Assembly: GCA_015062055.1 (NCBI GenBank)
Contig: SUVK01000011.1
Span: 1 to 55,143 of the forward strand
Direction of reading: 5' to 3'
Length of the DNA stretch: 55,143 nt
From: Akkermansiaceae bacterium
GTDB taxonomy: Bacteria > Verrucomicrobiota > Verrucomicrobiia > Verrucomicrobiales > Akkermansiaceae
Part shown: positions 1-7,438 of the stretch, one piece after another
Position numbering within the stretch: position 1 is the first letter of the stretch
Layout: each line of letters opens with the position of its first letter
Program-made: the position numbers and the translations under genes
The notes under the pieces: generated by a model
The model's database searches: none
Seen by the model: only the letters and a program-made list of their open reading frames with translations
What the model was told of the DNA's origin: nothing

Positions 1-93
1 CCTCGACGAATCTTTAAAGGAAAATCAGCACGACACATGGTACGCGCAGAAAAGCTCCATTTTATCATATTTGCAGCCTGAATAGAAGAAAAA

Positions 94-3000
94 TCACTTA
101 CTGTCGCATTTGGTCTTGCAATTCAGCAGAGTTTCTGCAGCAGTTTCTAACTTTTTGACGGATGCTCTGCCTTTAATTGCCAGCGTTGGTGCAAAGAGAG
201 AGAGCCTGTATTCTGCCACCATCAGCCCATATGCTAACCATGCGGGAGATGTCGTGTGGTGAGGGTATTGCTCGTAGAAATCTGCTCGGATGGCGGCGTT
301 GAGGGTATCTATGCGCTCCAGCTCTCGGATGGCGGGTTGTTGGGCAATTTTTTGCAGACGCATGATGATACCCCGTGCAAAGCGTGAGATATCTTGCAAG
401 GTATTAGGTGCGGCATCACTCAAAAAATAGGGGCGCGTAAGCCATTGCCAATCTCGTTGCAGGTCTTCTGCAATGCGGGCGGCGTAGCGGTCTCGGCAGG
501 CGGTCAGGCAATATTCTCTCAGGGCTCGGTCGGCCTCGGCCAATTGTTCCCATACTTTGTTGAGAGTGCCGGCGATGGTGTCATACAGTTGCTCTCTCAT
601 GCGGGTGCAGGCAGCGTCAAATTGCTCCGGTGTGCGGGGAAGGGGGGCACTCAGGGCTGCATCCATGGCGGCATAAATGGTGTCTGCTGCATTGTTTTTG
701 GGGGCCGTTCCCAGTGTGGTGAGCGCTAGCTTGGCCGCGATGGATTTGAGCGGAAGCTTTTTACGGATTCCGTTGATGAAATCGCCGCATTTAATCAGAG
801 CTAATCTTCGCACACCGAAACGGTGGGCGCGGTCTGCCTCTGTTTGGGAGGGGAACACCTTGATGCGAACTCGTTCGCCGTCATCTTGCAAGGCCGGGTA
901 GCCTTGGCCGGTACCCACATCTATTGTGGCGGGCAGATTACCGCAATCCCACCGAGTCATGGGCGAGGCAGAGAAGGTGCGCGACGCCTGCTTGCGGAAG
1001 CGCTTTTGTCGGTACTCTGATAATTTCTCGCGCAGCGCTTGAGCATCGGTCCCGAACGCTAGTTCATCCCCCCGGTCATCGCATACCCAAATCTTGGTAA
1101 CTAAGTCTGCGGGCAGACGCGTAAAGTCAAATTGCTGCGCATTGCAGAATTTTTGAGTGCGGCGCATTACGAACTCAGCAAGAGCTTGGCCCAGCGGACG
1201 ATCCGGCTCTTTATCGTACCAATCTTCTGCAAAATCATCTGCTGCTTCCGCTATGGGCATTAAGAAGTTGCGAACATCTTTGGGTAAGGTGCGCAGCAGT
1301 ATTTCTGCGCGATCGGCCAAGTGGGCTTGCACTCCCCAGCTCGGTAACCAATCCGGAAACTCCGCCAACTGGTCGATATGTACCCCTAGAGTGATGCCGT
1401 CGTCTGCTTCACCGGGCGCATGGCTGTAATACACGGGGTATTCACCACCGGCTACATGCAGCTCATCCGGGTAGAGGTCTGCGGGTGCGTCATCCTCGCC
1501 GGGGTATACGCAATCGCCGTAGGGTATAAAAAGGCATTGTGGGTCTGTTTTTTCTTCCTTTTCACGCCAGTTACGCAGAGCTTTTTCACCGGCACAGTCT
1601 TTGGGCAGGCGTTCGTCAAAGAAGTTGAACACTCCCTCATTGCACCAAATGAGGTCTCTACGTCGCAGCTTGGCTTCCACGGTACGAACTTCTTCTCGCA
1701 TGTCTGCCAAGTGTTTGATGAAAGGGGGCGTATCCCGTAATTGTTGCTCCATGATACCGTCACGAATCATGATTTCTCGCGCCGCGGGCAAGTTGATGCG
1801 TGCATAGCTGATGCGACGACCATCTATAATGGTAAGTCCACCACAGGTAACTCGTTCTTTGGCAAAAACCTGGCCTGCTGCTTTATCCCATGCTGCATCG
1901 TAGGCGTGGTGTGAGCATAATTGGGGGGCAACTTGTTCTACCCACTCCGGGTTCAGGATGGCGCATCGTCGCATGAACAATCGGCTGGTCTCTACCAGCT
2001 CTGTGCCGAATACCCATTCTGCGCGCTTTTGTCGGCGGAACATGCCACTGCCGGGGAAAATGGAGAAATCCCGTCCGCCGGCCCCTCGGTATACTTTTTC
2101 CTCTGCTCGCCAGAAACCGAATTGCAGAGGGGCCCCGGCCAAAATAGCGCGGTGTATCATTTCCGGGGTGGCTTGCTCTGTCTCTTCCGGCAGGGCAGGT
2201 ATGCTCCATCTCATGGTGTCTTGTAGAGCCACAGAGAGGTCTTGCTCCAGATTATGCCACTCTACCATGCGCAGAAAGCTGAGGTAGTTTTTGCTGCACC
2301 ATTTGCGCAGTTGATTGCGGTTGAGATTACGTTTTGTTTTGAACGCTAACGAGCTGCGCCACAGGGTGAGCATGGAGAGAAAGTCGCTGTCGGCGTTTTT
2401 CCATTGAGCATGAGCTTGGTCTGCCTGCGTGGCAAACTCTTGCGGGCGTTCTCGCGGGTCCATAATGCTCAGCCCCGCAACAATAACCAGCAACTCGGGC
2501 AGGCAATGCTGGTGTTCTGCCTCTAACAGCATGCGCCCCAAACGTGGGTCCAAAGGCAGACGAGCCAAGCTGCGGCCGGTGTTGGTAAGTTTTTTGTGGC
2601 GATCTAAGGCCCCGATTTCTCGGAGAGTTTTGTAGCCCTCGTTTACAAGTCGCGGGCTGGGTGGGTCGGGTAGGGGAAACTCCCCCAGTGGCGGTAAGTG
2701 CAGGTCGGCCATACGCAAGATGACCCCGGCCAAGGCGCTGCGTTTGATTTCGGGGTCTGTGTAGGCTTCTCTCGTTTCATAATCCGTTTGAGAGTACAGG
2801 CGAATGCAGACACCCTCGGTCACGCGACCACAACGGCCTGCTCTCTGTCGAGCACTGGCTTGGGAGATAGGTTCTACCTGCAAGCGCTGAATTTGTCGTC
2901 CCGGCAGATAGCGAGAGATACGCGCCAGCCCGCTATCTACCACATAGATAATACCCGGTATGGTGAGCGAGGTTTCTGCCACGTTGGTGGCCAGTACAAT

Positions 3001-3849
3001 GCGGCGATATTTGCCCGATGGGTGAAAGATGCGCTGTTGTTCGGCAAGTCCTAAACGGGCGAAAAGCGGCAGTATATCGGTGCGGGGCAGATTCAGGGCA
3101 TTGAGCTCATCTGCGCAGTCTCGAATCTCGCGCTCTCCGGGTAAAAATACGAGAACATCCCCACGCTCATCGTACTCAGACAGCCATTGTACGGCGCGTG
3201 CTACATGTTGCGGTAATTCTTCATCGGGATGGCGTTGCGGCATGTAGTGGTAGTCTACATGGTAGGTTCGCCCTTCCACATTGATAACCGGTGCATTGTC
3301 GAAAAAATCGGAGAATGCTCCTGCATCCATCGTTGCGGATGAGATAATGAGTTTGAGATCTTGCCGCCTCTGCATCAAAAGTTTGAGATAGCCGAGCAGG
3401 AAGTCGATGTTGAGACTGCGTTCGTGGGCTTCGTCTAAGATAATGGTGTGGTATTTTCGCAGGTCTCGGTCGTCTTGTGTTTCGGCCAGCAGAATACCAT
3501 CTGTCATCAACTTGAGCTTGGTATCGCGCCCGGTTTTGTCATCGAATCTCACTTGGTAGCCCACGTAGGAGCCGATGTCGCAACCTACCTCTTCGGCAAT
3601 GCGGCGGGCAACCGCAACCGCTGCCAAGCGGCGTGGTTGGGTGCAGCCCAGCATGCCTCGGCGGGTTCCGGCAACCTCGAGCGCAATTTTCGGCAGTTGC
3701 GTTGTTTTGCCGCTACCGGTTTCGCCCACTACAACCACCACTCTATTGTTGCGCAAAGCCTCGGCAATTTCTCGCCGACGACGAGAAATCGGCAGGTCGG
3801 GGTAGGTAAATCTCGGTTGTTGGTGGGGGGACTCCATTGTTCTTACCAT
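94..3849 (-). CDS. hrpA: ATP-dependent RNA helicase HrpA (DEAH-box)
   Basis: A 1251-residue DEAH/RHA-type helicase, close to the 1300 residues usual for bacterial HrpA. Visible motifs are Walker A GETGSGKT at residues 42-49, DEAH at 139-142, SAT at 171-173 and the motif VI QRAGRCGR. The long C-terminal half matches the HrpA-specific extension. HrpA unwinds RNA and is known to rescue stalled ribosomes in enterobacteria; that role here is by homology only. The open frame continues upstream to 4014, but inside the preceding gene. I chose the ATG at 3849, which overlaps the TAA of the oxidoreductase gene (ATGGTAA), because translational coupling is plausible; an ATG at 3837 is the alternative. 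It is the last gene of a five-gene minus-strand run starting at 7318. No terminator is visible in the 93 bases after its stop. Confidence 0.93.
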   Translation of the reverse strand: MVRTMESPHQQPRFTYPDLPISRRRREIAEALRNNRVVVVVGETGSGKTTQLPKIALEVAGTRRGMLGCTQPRRLAAVAVARRIAEEVGCDIGSYVGYQVRFDDKTGRDTKLKLMTDGILLAETQDDRDLRKYHTIILDEAHERSLNIDFLLGYLKLLMQRRQDLKLIISSATMDAGAFSDFFDNAPVINVEGRTYHVDYHYMPQRHPDEELPQHVARAVQWLSEYDERGDVLVFLPGEREIRDCADELNALNLPRTDILPLFARLGLAEQQRIFHPSGKYRRIVLATNVAETSLTIPGIIYVVDSGLARISRYLPGRQIQRLQVEPISQASARQRAGRCGRVTEGVCIRLYSQTDYETREAYTDPEIKRSALAGVILRMADLHLPPLGEFPLPDPPSPRLVNEGYKTLREIGALDRHKKLTNTGRSLARLPLDPRLGRMLLEAEHQHCLPELLVIVAGLSIMDPRERPQEFATQADQAHAQWKNADSDFLSMLTLWRSSLAFKTKRNLNRNQLRKWCSKNYLSFLRMVEWHNLEQDLSVALQDTMRWSIPALPEETEQATPEMIHRAILAGAPLQFGFWRAEEKVYRGAGGRDFSIFPGSGMFRRQKRAEWVFGTELVETSRLFMRRCAILNPEWVEQVAPQLCSHHAYDAAWDKAAGQVFAKERVTCGGLTIIDGRRISYARINLPAAREIMIRDGIMEQQLRDTPPFIKHLADMREEVRTVEAKLRRRDLIWCNEGVFNFFDERLPKDCAGEKALRNWREKEEKTDPQCLFIPYGDCVYPGEDDAPADLYPDELHVAGGEYPVYYSHAPGEADDGITLGVHIDQLAEFPDWLPSWGVQAHLADRAEILLRTLPKDVRNFLMPIAEAADDFAEDWYDKEPDRPLGQALAEFVMRRTQKFCNAQQFDFTRLPADLVTKIWVCDDRGDELAFGTDAQALREKLSEYRQKRFRKQASRTFSASPMTRWDCGNLPATIDVGTGQGYPALQDDGERVRIKVFPSQTEADRAHRFGVRRLALIKCGDFINGIRKKLPLKSIAAKLALTTLGTAPKNNAADTIYAAMDAALSAPLPRTPEQFDAACTRMREQLYDTIAGTLNKVWEQLAEADRALREYCLTACRDRYAARIAEDLQRDWQWLTRPYFLSDAAPNTLQDISRFARGIIMRLQKIAQQPAIRELERIDTLNAAIRADFYEQYPHHTTSPAWLAYGLMVAEYRLSLFAPTLAIKGRASVKKLETAAETLLNCKTKCDSK

Positions 3850-5150
3850 TCCTGCACCGCGCCATTTGCCAAACGTGATTTTTCTGCCAAAAAGACAATT
3901 CGGTGGCCGTTTATAGAGTCTTGCAACAGGGTTTTGCCGGAGGAGGTAGGTTCTCCCCTCAGGTGGGCGATGAAGTCGAGCACCACCTCGCGGTCTCCGC
4001 CACCATGGTGGCACCCTTCTTGGCTGGCTGAGATATCTACCATGTGTTGCACTCTCCCGGTAGGTGCCTCGGGTGCAATGTGTGATATGGTGAAACGCCC
4101 CGATTCAAAATTGCCGTAGAGTTCTCCGCGGGTTCCGATAATGTGAATGTTGCGGGTAGAGGCGGAGGCTCCGCCCGTCATGGAGAAAGTGCCGGTAGCA
4201 CCATCGTTGAATTGAAGCAGCACGGATTGGTGGTCAACAATATCCGTTTCGCAACGATAGACGCAACGACTGTAAGGGTTATTCGGTGAGCTGAGAAGCA
4301 TTTCTTTCTCCTCCTTTGTCTCCGGCGGGGCGCAGTTGCTGTCATACCACACGTTGTCTGCCCAGCGTTGCGGGTTCTCGATGTAGAGGCGACGTGCCGA
4401 GTAGGGGCAATCTTTAGCCACAGGGCAATCGTTGAGGCAATGGGTGCCTGCGCCCTCGGGGGCATGTGCAGGCACAAATTGGTACATACTGCCTACGCTG
4501 CATATTCTCTGCGGATGGTTATCTCCCATTAACCAGGCCATCAAATCCAAATCGTGGCTGCATTTTGTCAACAACATGCCCGAGCCGCATATCTCTGCCG
4601 AGGCATATTTGCCACGTACAAAAGACACGCTTTCGTGAAAGTAATTCACCTGGGCGGTCATTTGTATATTGATGACTCTGCCGATTTCTCCACTGTGGAG
4701 CACTTGCTTGATTCTTTGGTAAAATGGCGCATAACGCAGCACGTGGCATACCATGACGGTGCGCCCGGTTTCTTGCGCACATTGCAATAGTACATCGGCC
4801 TCCGCTTCATTGAGGGCAAAGGGCTTTTCGAGCAACATGTCGTAGCCGTGTCGCAATAAGGGCAAGGAGGTGCTCACATGCAGTTTGTCCATGGTGCCGT
4901 TGATGACGGCGTCGGCATATTTGGGTACTGCCACCAGCTCGTCTACGGTGCAAAAACATTGCTCGTCATCCAGACCGAAGGTGAGGCGTGCGTACTCTCG
5001 GCGTTTGGGGTCTATATCTACCACACCCACTATTTGCAGCAGCTCCGGGTTGGTGAGTGCCACGCTTGAGTATATCATGGAGCGCACTCCCATGCCCACT
5101 ACGATGACTCGCAGTGGTGGTTTGCATGTGCTCTGTATACTTTTGCTCAT
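3843..5150 (-). CDS. Gfo/Idh/MocA-family NAD(P)-dependent oxidoreductase with Cys cluster
   Basis: A 435-residue protein with an N-terminal Rossmann fold (RVIVVGMGVRS at about residues 13-23) and the EKPFALN motif typical of Gfo/Idh/MocA sugar dehydrogenases, whose lysine is a catalytic-site residue. The middle of the C-terminal domain holds an unusual run of cysteines (CLNDCPVAKDC, then single Cys residues and CVYRC), which could bind a metal or form disulfides. The substrate cannot be read from sequence; sugars, cyclitols or amino sugars are typical. I chose the start at 5150 because it lies 4 bases after the upstream stop and begins just before the Rossmann fold; the frame extends to 5246 but overlaps the amidase gene. 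No Shine-Dalgarno sequence is visible. It sits between the N-carbamoylputrescine amidase and hrpA, probably co-transcribed. Confidence 0.88.
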   Translation of the reverse strand: MSKSIQSTCKPPLRVIVVGMGVRSMIYSSVALTNPELLQIVGVVDIDPKRREYARLTFGLDDEQCFCTVDELVAVPKYADAVINGTMDKLHVSTSLPLLRHGYDMLLEKPFALNEAEADVLLQCAQETGRTVMVCHVLRYAPFYQRIKQVLHSGEIGRVINIQMTAQVNYFHESVSFVRGKYASAEICGSGMLLTKCSHDLDLMAWLMGDNHPQRICSVGSMYQFVPAHAPEGAGTHCLNDCPVAKDCPYSARRLYIENPQRWADNVWYDSNCAPPETKEEKEMLLSSPNNPYSRCVYRCETDIVDHQSVLLQFNDGATGTFSMTGGASASTRNIHIIGTRGELYGNFESGRFTISHIAPEAPTGRVQHMVDISASQEGCHHGGGDREVVLDFIAHLRGEPTSSGKTLLQDSINGHRIVFLAEKSRLANGAVQEW

Positions 5151-5154
5151 GTTT

Positions 5155-6009
5155 TTACTTGCCCCATCGTTGGGTGATGCCACTGTATGAGTCGATGCGG
5201 CGGTCGCGGAAGAACGGCCATATGCGGCGGTGCGCTTCCAAGGCATTCAAATCTATGTCGGCATAGAGAATGGTGCGCTTCTCGATGGGGGCTTTTGCAA
5301 CGATTTGCCCGCAATAATCGGCCACAAAACTTTGTCCCCAAAAGGTAGTTTCGCCCTCTACTCCACAGCGATTCACTGCGCATACATAGCAGCCATTAGC
5401 TACGGCATGTCCGCGTTGTACGGTTTCCCAAGCGCAGTGTTGGGCTGTGTAGAGTTCTTCTTCTCCGGGAATCCAGCCGATGGCGGTGGGATAGAAGATG
5501 ATTTCGGCCCCTTGCATGGCGGTGAGTCTGGCGGCTTCGGGGTACCATTGATCCCAGCAGATGAGAACACCGATACGCCCGTAGCGTGTGTCGAAACATT
5601 TGTAACCCAAGTCGCCGGGGGTAAAGTAGAACTTCTCCTCAAATCCGGGGTCTTGCGGTATATGCATCTTGCGGTACATGCCCAAGAATTTGCCGTCAGC
5701 ATCTATAACCCATGCGGTGTTATGATAAATGCCCGTGGCTCTTTTCTCGAATCCGGCTGCAACGATGACAATCCCCAGCTCTTGCGCCAAGACGCACAGC
5801 TCATTCGTCCATTCTCCGGGTATGGGATCTGCCGTGTTAAATAATTCGCAATCTTGTGTGCGGCAGAAGTACAATGTGGTACACATCTCTTGCGTGCACA
5901 CAATCTGAGCCCCGCCGGCGGCTGCCTCGCGGATGGCTTGCATCTGCATACGCTTGTTCTCTGCCGGTTTTGCGACGGCTTCTTGCTGAATCAATGCAAT
6001 TTTGGGCAT
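5155..6009 (-). CDS. aguB: N-carbamoylputrescine amidase (nitrilase superfamily)
   Basis: A 284-residue carbon-nitrogen hydrolase. The Glu-Lys-Cys catalytic triad is visible as E41 (TQEMC), K114 (YRKMHIPQD) and C151 (ICWDQWYPEAAR). The sequence around the cysteine and YRKMHIPQDPG is characteristic of the AguB branch, which cleaves N-carbamoylputrescine to putrescine, CO2 and ammonia in the agmatine route to polyamines. The usual partner, agmatine deiminase (AguA), is not in the window. The gene starts 61 bases after nadD ends and has its own near-consensus promoter with the predicted first transcribed base at the A of the ATG. It can therefore be expressed apart from the upstream M23/nadD pair. 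No Shine-Dalgarno sequence is present. Confidence 0.9.
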   Translation of the reverse strand: MPKIALIQQEAVAKPAENKRMQMQAIREAAAGGAQIVCTQEMCTTLYFCRTQDCELFNTADPIPGEWTNELCVLAQELGIVIVAAGFEKRATGIYHNTAWVIDADGKFLGMYRKMHIPQDPGFEEKFYFTPGDLGYKCFDTRYGRIGVLICWDQWYPEAARLTAMQGAEIIFYPTAIGWIPGEEELYTAQHCAWETVQRGHAVANGCYVCAVNRCGVEGETTFWGQSFVADYCGQIVAKAPIEKRTILYADIDLNALEAHRRIWPFFRDRRIDSYSGITQRWGK

Positions 6010-6015
6010 GCGCCC

Positions 6016-6044
6016 AGTATACCACGCGTGCTCCCTTTGTGCAA
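6016..6044 (-). promoter_or_regulatory. Sigma70-type promoter of aguB, predicted leaderless
   Basis: Reading the minus strand: TTGCAC (6044-6039), 17-base spacer, TATACT (6021-6016), then 6 bases to the ATG at 6009. A start site 7 bases after the -10 falls on the A of the ATG. Confidence 0.75.
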
Positions 6045-6070
6045 GCCGTATGGCTTAATTTGGCGGAAAA

Positions 6071-6628
6071 TCAATTCATTTTCGGATAATGGCCCAGTCC
6101 TTGTGGTATCCATTCGAGGGGGATGGGGTGACCATTTTGCAGGGCTTTTCGAATGGCCGAGGATGATGCGGGATGTGCCCCCGAGATGAAGGTGGAGCGC
6201 ACACCGTTTCGCGGCTGAGGTGGGGTATCTCGGTGGTAAACGATGAAGTGCAGGTGCTTTGTCAGGTAATCATAACGTGCCCACTTGTGCAATTGCTCCC
6301 ATTGGTCGGTGCCCATCAGCCAATACAATTCATCTTGAGGATGCTGTTGTTGCCATACTTCCACAATGCGCCAGCTCCAACTGGGCGGGGGAAGAATTAA
6401 GTCTAAGTCCGAAACATCGGCCCAGGGTAAGTTTTGCGTAGCGCGGTAGAGCATGTCGAGCCTCTGCTCGGCGCAGAAAAATGCTCCCTTACCCGTTTTG
6501 AATGGCGAACATGCAGCCGGCAGAAACACCACTTTGTCGACCCCACCGTGCGTTACTGCTGCCTCTGCAATGGTTAAATGCCCCGTATGGATGGGGTCAA
6601 ATGAGCCACCGAACAAGCACGTCTTCAT
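6071..6628 (-). CDS. nadD: Nicotinate-nucleotide adenylyltransferase
   Basis: A 185-residue nucleotidyltransferase. The N-terminal GGSFDPIHTGH (residues 7-17) is the signature of NadD, with the HxGH nucleotide-binding motif at H14-H17. A C-terminal SSxIRK-like motif (SSSAIRKAL) is also present. NadD adenylates nicotinate mononucleotide to deamido-NAD, an essential NAD biosynthesis step in the cytoplasm. It starts 6 bases after the M23 peptidase stop, so the two are almost certainly co-transcribed. In many bacteria nadD lies beside rsfS; here rsfS is about 13 kb away at 19221. The start has an AAGGA about 12 bases upstream, too far for a good Shine-Dalgarno. Confidence 0.93.
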   Translation of the reverse strand: MKTCLFGGSFDPIHTGHLTIAEAAVTHGGVDKVVFLPAACSPFKTGKGAFFCAEQRLDMLYRATQNLPWADVSDLDLILPPPSWSWRIVEVWQQQHPQDELYWLMGTDQWEQLHKWARYDYLTKHLHFIVYHRDTPPQPRNGVRSTFISGAHPASSSAIRKALQNGHPIPLEWIPQGLGHYPKMN

Positions 6629-6634
6629 GGCACT

Positions 6635-7318
6635 TTATAATCCTTCCGTGTCTTTGTAGGGTAAGAAACACCCCACCGGTACCTTCACGAACGTAATTTC
6701 TCGTTTAAGGCGGCGGTAGTGATTGATAAAGGCGGTGAGGTCGCCGTAGTTCTTGGCGGTTTTGGGGATGCCTTGCTGACCACAATTCACCAAAATGTTG
6801 TAGTGAAGTTCAGCATGCAAGTGGGCAGGGAACATGCCATTGTTGGTGCCGATGGTGCCAATCTGGTCCCCTCGGCCCACCAATTGCCCGAGTTTAACAT
6901 CAATGCGGTCCAGATGCGCGTAAAGAGTTTGGCAACAAAGAACACGCCCGCTTTTCGGGTCACGGAAGGCGTGCCGCACAATAACTACTTTACCCCAACG
7001 CCCCTTAGCATCGTCGGCATATGTTACCAGCCCATGTCCAATGGTGTATACCGGGTCTCCCAAATCGGTGTTGCCACCGCCATTACCATTCCAGTCTTCG
7101 CCCAAGTGGCGTGGCGACTTCAAACGCAGCCCACGTGCTTTGTAGTAGCCGTCACCATTGGGTTTTCCCACGGGAAAATCAAAACCGTCTGCCAGAGGTA
7201 CCAAGGCCCACTTGCCGTCTTCTGAGAACTTTGCCCACACAACGGCTTCGGCTTGTTGCGCAAACATACCCATGCAAAGGGTTGTTGTGAGCAGGAAAAA
7301 TCGAAAAAAATGTACCAT
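6635..7318 (-). CDS. Secreted M23-family metallopeptidase (LytM-like)
   Basis: A 227-residue protein with an N-terminal hydrophobic signal peptide (residues 1-25, ending near AQQAEA). The M23 catalytic domain shows its zinc ligands as HLGEDW (H71, D75) and AHLHAEL (H168 after H166), with a further conserved histidine in YAHL (H135). M23 enzymes cleave peptide cross-links in peptidoglycan or, in some secreted forms, other Gly-rich peptides. All key residues are present, so it should be active rather than a degenerate LytM activator. It is the first gene of the minus-strand run that continues through nadD to hrpA. Its promoter is divergent from that of the GH2 gene, with only 120 bases between the two starts. 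Confidence 0.88.
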   Translation of the reverse strand: MVHFFRFFLLTTTLCMGMFAQQAEAVVWAKFSEDGKWALVPLADGFDFPVGKPNGDGYYKARGLRLKSPRHLGEDWNGNGGGNTDLGDPVYTIGHGLVTYADDAKGRWGKVVIVRHAFRDPKSGRVLCCQTLYAHLDRIDVKLGQLVGRGDQIGTIGTNNGMFPAHLHAELHYNILVNCGQQGIPKTAKNYGDLTAFINHYRRLKREITFVKVPVGCFLPYKDTEGL

Positions 7319-7325
7319 GAAGTTG

Positions 7326-7355
7326 ATTCTAACACACCGTATTTTATTCTAGCAA
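7326..7355 (-). promoter_or_regulatory. Sigma70-type promoter of the M23 peptidase operon
   Basis: Minus strand: TTGCTA (7355-7350), 18-base spacer, TAGAAT (7331-7326), 7 bases to the ATG at 7318. The predicted leader is about 1 nt. Confidence 0.65.
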
Positions 7356-7402
7356 GAATCAATCTTGCCATGCAAAGGATTTTTTTTATCTGAGTTTTTC
7401 TC

Positions 7403-7431
7403 TTGTCTTGTCATACGATTTGTGGTAGTTT
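7403..7431 (+). promoter_or_regulatory. Sigma70-type promoter of the GH2 gene
   Basis: TTGTCT (7403-7408), 17-base spacer, TAGTTT (7426-7431), 7 bases to the ATG at 7439. The predicted leader is about 1 nt. An overlapping TTGTCA at 7408 gives a worse -10. Confidence 0.55.
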
Positions 7432-7438
7432 GCAGACA

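Noticed and set aside
1..93. A gene or terminator after hrpA at the window edge
   Set aside because: No frame or hairpin of note can be supported in these 93 bases.
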